Source: Rhodobacter sp. CZR27 (GTDB taxonomy: Bacteria; Pseudomonadota; Alphaproteobacteria; Rhodobacterales; Rhodobacteraceae). Taken from it: 64,000 bases of DNA. Position 1 is the first letter of the stretch, and every line of letters begins with the position of its first letter. A program made the translations under genes and the position numbers. Of the stretch, positions 10,795 through 20,089 are shown in pieces. The notes below the pieces were generated by a model. That model saw only the letters and a list, made by a program, of their open reading frames with translations. It searched no databases and was not told where the DNA came from. Where the stretch lies: positions 520,501 to 584,500 of the forward strand of contig NZ_CP023548.1 in NCBI RefSeq assembly GCF_002407205.1, in the 5' to 3' direction.

Positions 10795-11568
10795 ATGCAG
10801 GACTGGAACCCCGAAACCTACGCAAGGTTTCGGGGTTTGCGTTTGCGCCCGGCGCTGGATCTTCTGGCTCAGGTCGGCGGTTTGCCACCCGGCGTGATCG
10901 TCGATCTGGGATGCGGCAACGGCGCCGTCGGAATGCCGCTTCGGACGCGGTGGCCCGAACGCCGGATCGTCGGGGTGGATGCCTCGCCCGCCATGATTGC
11001 CGAGGCCGCGCCCTCGGGCTGCTACGACGCCCTGACCCAAGCCGACATCGCTCTCTGGCAGCCGGAGGAGGCTGTCGCGCTGATCTTCTCCAACGCGGCC
11101 CTGCAATGGCTGCCGGATCACGCCGCGCTGATGCCCCGGCTGGCGACGTTTCTGCCGCCGGGGGGCGTGCTCGCCGTGCAGATGCCCCGGCAATACGGCG
11201 CGCCCTCGCACCGGTTCCTGCGCGACATCGCCGCCGGCATGTTCCCCGACCGGTTCGAGCCCGAGGATGCGCCTCCGGTCGCCCCGGCCCAGCACTACTG
11301 GCAGCAGCTTGCCCCCTTCGGCGAGGTGCAGGCCTGGGAGACCGAATATGTGCAGCACCTCGAGGCCTGGGCCGACGGCCATCCCGTCCGGCGCTTCACC
11401 GAGTCGACCGCGATGCGGCCGTTCCTTGCGCGGCTGACCGACGAAGAGGCCCGTGCCTTCATCGGAGCCTATGATTCCTGCCTCGCAGCCGCCTATCCGC
11501 TGCTTCCCGATGGCGGCACGCTGTTCCCGTTCCGCCGCTGCTTCTTCGTGCTGACATGCCGGCCCTGA
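10795..11568 (+). CDS. tam: Trans-aconitate 2-methyltransferase-like SAM enzyme
   Basis: Class I SAM-dependent methyltransferase of 257 residues. The opening MQDWNPETYARFRGLRLRPA is characteristic of Tam, and the SAM pocket is VIVDLGCGNGAVG with the following acidic loop IVGVDASPAM. Tam methylates trans-aconitate, a damaged TCA intermediate, in the cytoplasm. The ATG at 10795 lies ten bases after the ftsH stop. The MOSC gene downstream overlaps its last 13 bases. Confidence 0.88.
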   Translation: MQDWNPETYARFRGLRLRPALDLLAQVGGLPPGVIVDLGCGNGAVGMPLRTRWPERRIVGVDASPAMIAEAAPSGCYDALTQADIALWQPEEAVALIFSNAALQWLPDHAALMPRLATFLPPGGVLAVQMPRQYGAPSHRFLRDIAAGMFPDRFEPEDAPPVAPAQHYWQQLAPFGEVQAWETEYVQHLEAWADGHPVRRFTESTAMRPFLARLTDEEARAFIGAYDSCLAAAYPLLPDGGTLFPFRRCFFVLTCRP

Positions 11569-12158
11569 TCCCCACGGGCTTCACCGGCCGGATCACCTGG
11601 CTTGGCCTGGTGGTCGACCGCGCGGCGGCGCTGGAGGCGCGTGCCGTGACCGAACTCGCCCTTGGCTTCGGCGGGCCCGAAGGCGAGGCGCATGGCGGTC
11701 TTACCCGGCCGTCCTGCTCGCGCGTGACGGCGCAGTATCGGCGCGGCACCACGATCCGCAACACCCGCCAGGTCTCGATCCTCTCTGCCGAGGAGCTTGC
11801 GGTCATCGCCGCGGGGATGGGCCTTGCCGCGCTCGATCCCGCCCTTGTGGGTGCGACGATGGTGATCGAGGGCATCCCCGACTTCTCGCTCGTCCCGCCC
11901 TCGTCACGGTTGCAGGCCGAGGGCGGTGCGACGCTGGTGGTGGACATGCGCAACCGGCCCTGCACGCTTCCGGCAAAGCCCATCGAGGCGGTCCATCCCG
12001 GCGCGGGCGCAAGGTTCAAGCCGGCCGCGGTCGGGCGCCGCGGCGTCACCGCCTGGGTCGAGGCCGAAGGGGTGCTTCGGCTGGGCGCGGCCGTCCGCCT
12101 TCATATTCCGGAGCAGCCGGCCTGGCCGCATCTCGGGGCGGCCCGCACCAAGGGATGA
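11556..12158 (+). CDS. MOSC-domain protein
   Basis: A 200-residue stand-alone MOSC domain, the fold shared with molybdenum-cofactor sulfurases and YiiM/mARC-type proteins. Visible family features are the N-terminal TGRITWLGLV strand, RNTRQVSILSAEEL, and the central GATMVIEGIPDFSLVPPSSRL block followed by DMRNRPC, whose cysteine fits the MOSC conserved cysteine. The substrate is unknown. The start overlaps the end of tam, so the two are probably co-translated. Confidence 0.8.
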   Translation: MPALIPTGFTGRITWLGLVVDRAAALEARAVTELALGFGGPEGEAHGGLTRPSCSRVTAQYRRGTTIRNTRQVSILSAEELAVIAAGMGLAALDPALVGATMVIEGIPDFSLVPPSSRLQAEGGATLVVDMRNRPCTLPAKPIEAVHPGAGARFKPAAVGRRGVTAWVEAEGVLRLGAAVRLHIPEQPAWPHLGAARTKG

Positions 12159-12222
12159 GTGAATTCTGCTGGCCTGACGGGTCTTCCGCTTGCTAGCCAA
12201 GGGAAGAGGAAGGGGAGGCTTC

Positions 12223-13890
12223 ATGACCACGGACATCGAGATCGCGCGTTCCGCCTGCAAGAAACCGATCCAGGAGATCGGCGCCCGGCTGGGCATCCCG
12301 GCCGGGGATCTGATCCCCTATGGCCACGACAAGGCCAAGGTCTCGCAGGGCTTCATCCGCAGCCTGAAGGACCGGCCCGACGGCCGGCTGATCCTCGTCA
12401 CCGCGATCAACCCGACGCCCGCAGGCGAGGGCAAGACCACCACGACGGTCGGCCTCGGCGACGGGCTGAACCGGATCGGCAAGCGCGCGATCACCTGCAT
12501 CCGCGAGGCCTCGCTGGGGCCCAACTTCGGCATGAAGGGCGGCGCGGCGGGCGGAGGCCGCTCGCAGGTTATCCCGATGGAGGACATGAACCTCCACTTC
12601 ACCGGCGATTTCCACGCGATCACCTCGGCGCACAATCTGCTGGCCGCGATGATCGACAACCACATCTACTGGGGCAACGAACTGGGCCTCGATGCCCGCC
12701 GCATCACCTGGCGGCGGGTGATGGACATGAACGACCGCGCGCTGCGCGACATCGTGGTGAACCTCGGCGGCGTAGCGAACGGCTTTCCGCGCCAGACCGG
12801 CTTCGACATCACCGTGGCGTCGGAGGTCATGGCAATCCTCTGCCTCGCCGAGGATCTGGAGGATCTGGAGCGGCGGCTGGGCGGCATCGTCATAGGCTAT
12901 CGCCGCGACCGCACGCCGGTCTTCTGCCGCGACCTGAAGGCCGATGGCGCGATGGCGGTGCTTCTGAAGGACGCGATGCAGCCGAACCTCGTCCAGACCG
13001 TCGAGAACAACCCGGCCTTCGTCCACGGCGGACCCTTCGCCAACATCGCGCATGGCTGCAATTCGGTGATCGCCACGCGCACCGCGCTGAAGCTGGCTGA
13101 TTACGTGGTGACCGAGGCGGGCTTCGGTGCGGATCTGGGAGCCGAGAAGTTCTTCAACATCAAATGCCGCATCGCCGGGCTGAAGCCCGCGGCGGCCGTG
13201 GTGGTCGCCACGATCCGGGCGCTGAAGATGAACGGCGGCGTGGCGAAGGAGGATCTGGGCCGCGAGGATGTGGCGGCGGTCCGGCACGGCTGCCCGAACC
13301 TCGGGCGGCACATCTCGAACGTGAAGGGCTTCGGCGTGCCGGTCGTCGTGGCGATCAACCACTTCACCACCGATACCGAGGCCGAGATCGCGGCGGTCCG
13401 CGCCTACGTTGCGGCGCAGGGGGCAGAAGCGATCGTCTGCCGGCACTGGGCGGAAGGATCGGCCGGCATCGAGGATCTGGCGCACAAGGTGGTGCAACTC
13501 GCGGAGACGCCGTCGATGTTCGCGCCGCTCTATCCCGACGACATGCCGCTTTTCGAGAAGATGGAGACCGTCGCAAGGCGCATCTATCACGCACATGACG
13601 TGATTGCCGATCACACCATCCGCGACGAGTTGCGGGCGTGGGAGAAGGCCGGATACGGGGCGCTGCCGGTATGCATGGCGAAGACTCAGTACAGCTTCAC
13701 CACCGATGCCGCGATCCGGGGCGCGCCCGAGGGGCATTCGGTCCCGGTGCGCGAGGTGCGGCTGTCCGCAGGGGCGGGCTTCGTGGTGGCGATCTGCGGC
13801 GAGATCCGCACCATGCCGGGCCTTCCACGCCAGCCTTCGGCCGAGGTGATCCGGCTGAACGGCGACGGACTGATCGAGGGGCTGTTCTAG
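12223..13890 (+). CDS. fhs: Formate-tetrahydrofolate ligase
   Basis: Forms 10-formyl-THF from formate, ATP and THF, feeding purine and fMet synthesis and one-carbon flow. The start at ATG 12223 ([10 protein letters not shown]) follows AGGGGAGGCTTC and gives 555 residues, the normal length; an ATG at 12190 would add 11 atypical residues. The phosphate-binding loop is [18 protein letters not shown]. Further signatures are [18 protein letters not shown] and [18 protein letters not shown]. Fhs stands close to folD, so formate can be passed on to methylene-THF. Confidence 0.97.
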   Translation: MTTDIEIARSACKKPIQEIGARLGIPAGDLIPYGHDKAKVSQGFIRSLKDRPDGRLILVTAINPTPAGEGKTTTTVGLGDGLNRIGKRAITCIREASLGPNFGMKGGAAGGGRSQVIPMEDMNLHFTGDFHAITSAHNLLAAMIDNHIYWGNELGLDARRITWRRVMDMNDRALRDIVVNLGGVANGFPRQTGFDITVASEVMAILCLAEDLEDLERRLGGIVIGYRRDRTPVFCRDLKADGAMAVLLKDAMQPNLVQTVENNPAFVHGGPFANIAHGCNSVIATRTALKLADYVVTEAGFGADLGAEKFFNIKCRIAGLKPAAAVVVATIRALKMNGGVAKEDLGREDVAAVRHGCPNLGRHISNVKGFGVPVVVAINHFTTDTEAEIAAVRAYVAAQGAEAIVCRHWAEGSAGIEDLAHKVVQLAETPSMFAPLYPDDMPLFEKMETVARRIYHAHDVIADHTIRDELRAWEKAGYGALPVCMAKTQYSFTTDAAIRGAPEGHSVPVREVRLSAGAGFVVAICGEIRTMPGLPRQPSAEVIRLNGDGLIEGLF

Positions 13891-13964
13891 GCGGTCGTTT
13901 CGCCCCCTTGACCTTGAATGGCCGGTGTCTGAAACGGGGACCGGACCCAGAAGCGAGGACCAAG

Positions 13965-14285
13965 GTGCGAGACCCGGAAGATTGCCACTCGATGGAAGAC
14001 GTGCGCGCGATGATCGACGCGTTGGATGCGCAGCTCGTCGAGGCGCTGGCCCGCCGGGCCGGCTACATCGATCGCGCGGCCGAAATCAAGACGGTGGAGG
14101 GCCTGCCCGCGCGCATCGACGTGCGGGTCGAGGAGGTCGTGCGCAACGTGCGCGTCCGGGCGATGGCCGAGGGCCTCGACCCCGCCCTGATCGAGACGCT
14201 CTGGCGGATCCTGATCGACTGGTCGATCGCCCGCGAGGAAGAGGTTCTGGGGCCAGACGCCCCGAGGGAGGGGACGACGGAATGA
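13965..14285 (+). CDS. Chorismate mutase (AroQ/PchB-like, single domain)
   Basis: A 106-residue all-helical AroQ-fold protein. The N-terminus [16 protein letters not shown] closely resembles PchB-type enzymes, followed by [23 protein letters not shown] (catalytic Arg and Lys positions) and [20 protein letters not shown]. It should convert chorismate to prephenate; isochorismate-pyruvate lyase activity is a known alternative within this fold. GTG 13965 follows ACCAAG; an ATG at 13992 is also possible. Its stop overlaps the folD start (ATGA), an unusual tie between aromatic and folate metabolism. Confidence 0.85.
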   Translation: MRDPEDCHSMEDVRAMIDALDAQLVEALARRAGYIDRAAEIKTVEGLPARIDVRVEEVVRNVRVRAMAEGLDPALIETLWRILIDWSIAREEEVLGPDAPREGTTE

Positions 14286-15172
14286 CGGCGAAGCGGATCG
14301 ACGGCAAGGTCTTCGCGGCGAATGTGCGCGCGCAGGTGGCAGACCATGTGGCGCGGCTGAAGGCCGATCACGGCCTCACCCCGGGCCTTGCGGTCGTCCT
14401 CGTGGGCGAGGATCCGGCGAGCCAGGTCTATGTCGGCGCCAAGGGCAAGCAGACGGTCGAGGTCGGCATGGCCTCTTTCGAACATCGCCTGCCCGCCGAC
14501 ACCTCCGAGGCCGAGTTGCTGGCGCTGATCGACCGTCTGAACCGCGATCCGCAGGTTCACGGCATTCTCGTGCAGTTGCCGCTGCCGCCTCACCTTAACT
14601 CGGATCTGGTGATCAACGCGCTCGATCCGGCGAAGGACGTCGACGGCTTTCACATCTCGAACGTGGGGCGGCTCGGCACGGGGCAGAAGAGCATGGTGCC
14701 CTGCACGCCGCTCGGCTGCCTGATGATGCTGCGCGACCATCTGGGCAAGCTTTCCGGGCTGAACGCGGTGGTGGTCGGCCGGTCGAACATCGTCGGCAAG
14801 CCGATGGCGCAGCTGCTGCTGGGTGACAGCTGCACCGTCACCATCGCCCATTCGCGCACGAAGGATCTGGCGGCGGTCTGCCGCGGCGCCGACATCCTCG
14901 TGGCGGCGGTGGGGCGGCCCGAGATGATCACCGGCGACTACGTGAAGCCCGGCGCCACCGTCATCGACGTGGGCATCAACCGCATCGAGCGGGACGGCAA
15001 GACGAAGCTGGTGGGCGATGTCGAGTTTGCCTCGGCCTCGGAGGTCGCGGGCGCGATCACGCCGGTTCCGGGCGGGGTGGGGCCGATGACCATCGCCTGC
15101 CTGCTGGCCAACACCCTGACCGCCTGCTGTCGGGCGAACGGCCTGCCCGAGCCTCAGGGCCTGACCGCCTGA
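14282..15172 (+). CDS. folD: Bifunctional methylene-THF dehydrogenase/cyclohydrolase FolD
   Basis: Interconverts 5,10-methylene-, methenyl- and 10-formyl-THF with NADP. It is 296 residues, normal for the family. Diagnostic motifs are YVGAKGKQ (catalytic Lys region), [19 protein letters not shown], the Rossmann motif [18 protein letters not shown], and [16 protein letters not shown] near the C-terminus. It works with Fhs upstream as the formate-to-methylene-THF route. Confidence 0.97.
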   Translation: MTAKRIDGKVFAANVRAQVADHVARLKADHGLTPGLAVVLVGEDPASQVYVGAKGKQTVEVGMASFEHRLPADTSEAELLALIDRLNRDPQVHGILVQLPLPPHLNSDLVINALDPAKDVDGFHISNVGRLGTGQKSMVPCTPLGCLMMLRDHLGKLSGLNAVVVGRSNIVGKPMAQLLLGDSCTVTIAHSRTKDLAAVCRGADILVAAVGRPEMITGDYVKPGATVIDVGINRIERDGKTKLVGDVEFASASEVAGAITPVPGGVGPMTIACLLANTLTACCRANGLPEPQGLTA

Positions 15173-15265
15173 TACGCGCGGAGCCTGCGTCACACGGCGG
15201 AGTTGAAAGGCCGCAGCCGGGCCTGTAGCCAAGGACCATTGGTTCAGGTCTTGGCGGAGGTTCAT

Positions 15266-15985
15266 TTGTCCTTCTCGCGCCGTTATGCCGATTGTCTTTC
15301 TGACCCGCTGCCGTGGCTGACATGGGCAGTGCTTTCGACCGGACTGGCCGTCTCGGGGCCGTTCGGCAGCTACCAGCATTATCCCTTGCCCGAGCGGTTC
15401 CTGTTCTGGAGCGCGCTCGTCGCCCTGACCCTGACCCTCGGCCTTGCGCTTCGGATCTGGTTCGCGACGGCGGGCCTGCGCGAGTTGAAGCGCGGCGTCG
15501 GCCTCGCTCTGGCGGTCGCCGTCCTGCTGACGCTGCCGCTCTGGTGGCTGATGCGGCTTGCGCTGGGCGACGCACTCGCGCCAACTGTGGCCGAGGTCGC
15601 CCCCGCGCTGTTCTGCGCCGGGCTGGGACTGTCGGCGATCCGGCTGGGCCCGGCGAGCCCGGTCGCCAGCGGAGAGGCGCGCCTGCTGTACCGGATGGAG
15701 CCCGCGGCGCGGGGTGAACTGATCTCGATCACCGTGCGCGATCACTACGTCGACATCGTGACCAGCGCGGGCCCCTCGAGCCTGCTGATGCGGTTCTCGG
15801 ACGCCATGGACGAGACGGAGGGCGTGCCCGGCGCGCAGGTGCATCGCTCGCACTGGGTGGCTTGGTCGGCGGTGACGGGAGTGGAGCGCGAGCCGGGCAA
15901 GCTGTTCCTCGTCCTGAAGGACGGCAGCCGGATCCCGGTCAGCCGCGCTCACCGTGCGAAGGTCGAGGAGCGCGGCCTGATCTGA
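15266..15985 (+). CDS. Membrane-bound LytTR-domain transcription factor
   Basis: I place the start at TTG 15266, seven bases after a clean GGAGG; a TTG at 15203 lacks a comparable site. The resulting 239-residue protein has four hydrophobic segments in its first 130 residues (for example PWLTWAVLSTGLAVSG and LALAVAVLLTLPLWWLM). A C-terminal LytTR DNA-binding domain follows, with ISITVRDHYVDIVTSAG, VHRSHWVAWSAVTGV and FLVLKDGSRIPVSRAHR. There is no receiver domain, so sensing probably occurs through the membrane part. The signal and targets are unknown. Its 3' end overlaps the convergent pdeM by 37 bases. Confidence 0.82.
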   Translation: MSFSRRYADCLSDPLPWLTWAVLSTGLAVSGPFGSYQHYPLPERFLFWSALVALTLTLGLALRIWFATAGLRELKRGVGLALAVAVLLTLPLWWLMRLALGDALAPTVAEVAPALFCAGLGLSAIRLGPASPVASGEARLLYRMEPAARGELISITVRDHYVDIVTSAGPSSLLMRFSDAMDETEGVPGAQVHRSHWVAWSAVTGVEREPGKLFLVLKDGSRIPVSRAHRAKVEERGLI

Positions 15986-16635
15986 GGCGCCATGCGCGGC
16001 ATCGGCACGGGCAGCGCCCGGTGTCCGGTCAGGATCGCCAGCGCCCCCGGCCGCATCAGGGCGACAAGCGCCGGGTCGTGGCACCAGAGCCCGCCGGTAT
16101 AGGCACCATAGGCCGGCAGGATCAGTCGGGACCCATCCAGCAGGAAGCAGGGACGGGCCTTGCCGGCCAGCGCGCATTTCGGGTGGTAGTGGCCGGAAAC
16201 CTCGGCCTCGCCCGAAGCGATGTGGCGGAAGCTGAGCGCGCCCAGGGTGACCTCGGCCCGGTAGGTTCCGCCGCAATCCACGGGCGCGGGGTCGTGGTTA
16301 CCGAGGATCCAGGTCCAGTCCCTCCCTGCCATCAGGCGGCGCAGCCAGAGCCGTTCGTCCTCGGGCAGCGCCTCCGCCGCCGCGCCATCGTCGAAGGAGT
16401 CGCCGAGGCACAGCACGGCGCCCGCACCCGTCGCCTCCAGATCGGCGTCGAGCCGCGTGAGCGTGGCGCGTGTCTCGTAGGGCGGCAGCAGCGTGCCCCC
16501 GCGCCGCGCCAGACGCTCGGACTTGCCGAGATGCAGGTCGGACACGCAGAGCAGCCGTTCCCCGGGCCACCAGAGCGCGCCCGAGGGCAGCGCCACCAGC
16601 GCCGCGCCGGCAAGGGTGAAGGAATGGCCGTTCAT
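15949..16635 (-). CDS. pdeM: Ligase-associated metallophosphoesterase PdeM
   Basis: Calcineurin-like phosphoesterase of 228 residues with the metal-binding motifs CVSDLHLGKS, LCLGDSFDDG, ILGNHDPAP and VSGHYHPKC. The family (TIGR04123) is found beside a DEXH helicase, a DNA ligase and an MBL-fold exonuclease in a predicted DNA-repair cassette. Here only the helicase is adjacent, 27 bases upstream, with no ligase or MBL gene nearby. It probably processes nucleic-acid ends, but the biochemistry is inferred from family context. Confidence 0.9.
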   Translation of the reverse strand: MNGHSFTLAGAALVALPSGALWWPGERLLCVSDLHLGKSERLARRGGTLLPPYETRATLTRLDADLEATGAGAVLCLGDSFDDGAAAEALPEDERLWLRRLMAGRDWTWILGNHDPAPVDCGGTYRAEVTLGALSFRHIASGEAEVSGHYHPKCALAGKARPCFLLDGSRLILPAYGAYTGGLWCHDPALVALMRPGALAILTGHRALPVPMPRMAPQIRPRSSTFAR

Positions 16636-16662
16636 GGCCCGTTCCTGTCCGATCCGTCCGGC

Positions 16663-19062
16663 TTACGCAAGTCCCGCGGCGGCCATCAAGGCGGCCGCCT
16701 GTTCCTCCATCAGCCGGTGGCGGCCGGCCCCCTCGACCGGAACGCGCCCCATCTCGAGGAAGAGCGGCGCGGCCAAGGGCGTCACGCGCGACAGCCGGCG
16801 GCAGTCGATCCGGCTGCCGATCCGCGCCAGCATCTCCTCGATGCGGCCGAAGTCCACCAGACCGCGCTCGGCCTCCTCGCGGGTGATCTTCAGCAGCAGG
16901 TGGCCGGGATCGTGGCGCATCAGCGTGTCGTAAAGGATATCCGAGGAGAACGTCGCCTGCTTGCCGGTCCGCCTGCGGCCCATGTGCGTGCGCTCGATCA
17001 GCCCGGCGATGATGGCCGAGTTGCGGAACGTCCGCTTCATCACCGCATTGCCGGCAAGCCAGCCCTCCAGCCCCTCGCGCAGGCGCGCGGGGTCGAACAG
17101 CGGTGCAGGGTCCGTCACCGCATCCAGCCCCCAGATCAGCGTGGCATAGTCGGTGGCCACGAAGCCGAGCGGGGCAAGGCGTTCCTCCTCCATCCGCTTG
17201 GTGAGCAGGAGGCCGAGGGTCTGCTGCGCGTTCCGTCCGGCAAAGCCGTAGATGCACAGATGCTCGCGCCCGTCATGCGGAAAGCTTTCGACCAGCAGGC
17301 GGTCGCGGTCGGGGAGGCACGAGACCTCTCGCTGCAGGGCCAGCCAGTCGGCGGTGTGGCGCGGCAGGCCCGGCCAGTCCGGTTGTTGGAAAAGCTCAAG
17401 GATCCGGTGGGTAAGCAGGGTGGAGGTGGCGAATTTCGTTCCATTGAAGGTGGCCACCCGTGGATCGCGGCCGGGGTTGCGTGTGACCTCCACCGTCATT
17501 TCGTGCAGGCCCTCGTAGCGCACGACCTGACCGGCCATCAGGAAGGTGTCGCCGGGGGTGAGGGTGGCGGCGAAGCCTTCCTCGATCTCGCCCAGCGGAG
17601 CGCCGCCGCGGCCGCGCATCCGGACCTTCAGCACTTCGGTGTCGATGATGGTGCCGATGTTCATCCGGATCACCTGCGCCGTGCGCGGGTCGCGCAGTTG
17701 CCACCGCCCGTCGCGCAGCATGATCCGCTGCCAGCGGTCATAGGCGCGCAGCGCATAGCCACCCGTCGCCACGAAGTCGATGCAGGCGTCGAAGTCGGGG
17801 CGGGAGAGGCCGGCATAGGGGCTGGCGCTCGTCACCTCGGCGAAGAGGGCGTCCGCGTCGAACGGCCCGGCGGCGGCGGTGATCAGGATGTGCTGGCAGA
17901 GCACGTCGCGCGGTCCCGCCCCACGCGGTTCGCCGTCGAGCGTGTGGTCGCGCACGGCTTCCAGCGCGGCAAGGCATTCCACCACCTCGAAACGGTTGGC
18001 CGGCACCAGAAGCGCCTTGGAGGGCGCGTTGTAGCGGTGGTTCGCCCGACCGATGCGCTGGACGAGGCGCTTCACGTTCTTCGGCGCGCCCACCAGGATA
18101 ACCAGATCGACGTCGCCCCAGTCGATGCCCAGATCGAGCGAGCCGGTGCAGACGATGGCGCGCAGCTCGCCCGCCACCATCGCCGCCTCGACCCGCTCGC
18201 GCTGTTCGCGCGACAGCGAGCCGTGGTGGATGCCGATGGGCAGGTCGTCCTCGTTCGCCAACCAGAGCGCGTGGAAGAACAGTTCCGCCTGTGCGCGGGT
18301 GTTGTGGAAGACAAGGGTGGTGCGGTGGCGGCGGATCTCGGCCAGCACCTCGGGGATGGCGTGGCGCCCGCCGCCGCCGGCCCAGGGCGGCGGGGCCTCG
18401 GTTTCCAGCATGGCGATGTCGGGATCTGGGCCGGGATCGGCCTCCAGCACCGCGCAGGGGCCGGGATGGCAGGCGAGGAACCGGGCGAGCGCGGGAGGAT
18501 CCTCGACCGTGGCCGAGAGGCCCACGCGGCGCATGCCCGGCGCAAGGCGCTGGAGCCGGGCGAGGCACAGCATCAGCTGATCGCCCCGCTTCGACTCGGC
18601 CAGCGCGTGGATCTCGTCCACGATCACCCGCTTCAGGCCGGCGAAGATCCGCGGCGCATCCTCGTAGGACAGGAGCAGCGCGAGGCTTTCGGGCGTGGTC
18701 AGCAGGATGTGCGGCGGATCGGCGCGCTGGCGGCGGCGCGTGTGGCTGCCGGTGTCGCCGGTGCGGTCTTCGACCCGGATCGCGAGGCCCGTACCCTCGA
18801 TCGGCGCGCGCAGGTTGCGGCGGATGTCGGCTGTCAGCGCCTTCAGCGGCGAAATGTAGAGCGTGTGCAAGCCCGGCGGTGGCTTCTGGCCGAGTTCGGC
18901 CAGCGTCGGCAGGAATCCTGCAAGCGTCTTGCCCCCGCCGGTGGGTGCGACCAGCAGCAGCGCCGGCTCCTCCGCACGGCGCAGCATCGCCTCCTGATGC
19001 GGATGGAGCGCCCATCCGCGCGAGGCGAACCAGTGCTCGAGGGGGGGCGGCAGGCGGGTCAT
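16663..19062 (-). CDS. Ligase-associated DEXH-box helicase (Lhr-like)
   Basis: Large superfamily 2 helicase of 799 residues. The start is ATG at 19062 (MTRLPPPLEHWFASRGWAL); a much longer open frame upstream runs antisense through the neighbouring gene and is discarded. Motifs in order are VAPTGGGKTLAGF (Walker A, about residue 37), VIVDEIHALAESKRGDQ (DEIH box), SATVEDPPALA (motif III), and HHGSLSREQRERVEAAM and RIGRANHR (motifs V/VI). A family-typical Lhr-like C-terminal domain follows. It is paired with pdeM as part of a predicted DNA-repair module and diverges from the YmdB-like gene. Confidence 0.92.
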   Translation of the reverse strand: MTRLPPPLEHWFASRGWALHPHQEAMLRRAEEPALLLVAPTGGGKTLAGFLPTLAELGQKPPPGLHTLYISPLKALTADIRRNLRAPIEGTGLAIRVEDRTGDTGSHTRRRQRADPPHILLTTPESLALLLSYEDAPRIFAGLKRVIVDEIHALAESKRGDQLMLCLARLQRLAPGMRRVGLSATVEDPPALARFLACHPGPCAVLEADPGPDPDIAMLETEAPPPWAGGGGRHAIPEVLAEIRRHRTTLVFHNTRAQAELFFHALWLANEDDLPIGIHHGSLSREQRERVEAAMVAGELRAIVCTGSLDLGIDWGDVDLVILVGAPKNVKRLVQRIGRANHRYNAPSKALLVPANRFEVVECLAALEAVRDHTLDGEPRGAGPRDVLCQHILITAAAGPFDADALFAEVTSASPYAGLSRPDFDACIDFVATGGYALRAYDRWQRIMLRDGRWQLRDPRTAQVIRMNIGTIIDTEVLKVRMRGRGGAPLGEIEEGFAATLTPGDTFLMAGQVVRYEGLHEMTVEVTRNPGRDPRVATFNGTKFATSTLLTHRILELFQQPDWPGLPRHTADWLALQREVSCLPDRDRLLVESFPHDGREHLCIYGFAGRNAQQTLGLLLTKRMEEERLAPLGFVATDYATLIWGLDAVTDPAPLFDPARLREGLEGWLAGNAVMKRTFRNSAIIAGLIERTHMGRRRTGKQATFSSDILYDTLMRHDPGHLLLKITREEAERGLVDFGRIEEMLARIGSRIDCRRLSRVTPLAAPLFLEMGRVPVEGAGRHRLMEEQAAALMAAAGLA

Positions 19063-19146
19063 CGGGCAAGGATAGGGCGCCCCCGGCAGTCGGGAAAGGG
19101 GCGGAATCCCCTTGCCCTCGGGTCGGGGCGGACCTAACCCTGCCGC

Positions 19147-19956
19147 ATGAAGCTTCTCTTTCTTGGCGATGTGATGGGGCGCGCGGGACGCTCGGTGGTG
19201 GCGGAACGGCTGCCCGGGCTGCGCGCGGACTGGGGTCTCGATTTCGTCGTGGTGAACGGCGAGAACGCGTCGAGTGGCGCGGGGCTGACGGCCGACCACG
19301 CCAGGAAGCTGCTGGCGTCGGGCGCGGATTGCGTGACGCTGGGCGATCATGCCTTCGACCAGAAGGAGATGCTGCAATTCATCGAGACCGAACCGCGGAT
19401 CGTCCGGCCGCTGAACTATGCCCGCAGCGCGCCGGGCAAGGGCGCGCGCGTCTTCAGCGTCGGCGGCCGAAAGGTGGTCGTGGTGCAGGCGCTGGGGCAG
19501 GTCTTCATGAAACGGCCCTTCGACGATCCGTTCTCGGCGGTGGACGGCGTGCTGAAGGGCTCGCCCCTTGGCGGGGCGGCGCAGGCCATCATCGTGGACA
19601 TGCATTGCGAGGCCACGAGCGAGAAGATGGCGATGGGCCACTGGTGCGACGGACGGGCTAGCCTCGTCGTGGGCACCCACACGCACATTCCGACCGCCGA
19701 TGCGCAGATCCTGAACGGCGGCACCGCCTATCTGACCGATGCCGGCATGTGCGGCGACTACGATTCGGTCATCGGCATGGAGAAGACCGAGCCTTTGCGC
19801 CGCTTCATCACCCAGATGCCCAAGGGCCGGTTCGAGCCGGCCTCGGGCCCGGCCACGCTGTCGGGCGTCTATGTCGAGACGGACGACCGGGCCGGCCTTG
19901 CCCTGCGCGTGGTTCCGGTGCGCGTGGGCGGACGCCTGCAGGAATCGCGCCCCTGA
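19147..19956 (+). CDS. YmdB-family metallophosphoesterase
   Basis: A 269-residue protein of the TIGR00282/YmdB family. It begins with MKLLFLGDVMGRAGR and continues with VVNGENASSGAGLT, VTLGDHAFD, IVDMHCEATSEK and VGTHTHIPTAD, giving the full set of Asp, Asn and His metal ligands. Bacillus subtilis YmdB is a cAMP phosphodiesterase affecting biofilm decisions; the substrate in alphaproteobacteria is not established. It is transcribed away from the helicase gene, with 84 bases between the two starts. Confidence 0.9.
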   Translation: MKLLFLGDVMGRAGRSVVAERLPGLRADWGLDFVVVNGENASSGAGLTADHARKLLASGADCVTLGDHAFDQKEMLQFIETEPRIVRPLNYARSAPGKGARVFSVGGRKVVVVQALGQVFMKRPFDDPFSAVDGVLKGSPLGGAAQAIIVDMHCEATSEKMAMGHWCDGRASLVVGTHTHIPTADAQILNGGTAYLTDAGMCGDYDSVIGMEKTEPLRRFITQMPKGRFEPASGPATLSGVYVETDDRAGLALRVVPVRVGGRLQESRP

Positions 19957-20089
19957 GGCGGCGGAACGCCGTTCCGGCCCGGGGCGGGAATCCGGACACC
20001 CGTTCCCCGTGACGGCGCCGCCGGCGCGACCGGCCGCTTTGATTGTCGGCCGCCGCGGCGTATCAATCCGCGAAACCTCGTCGGGAGAG

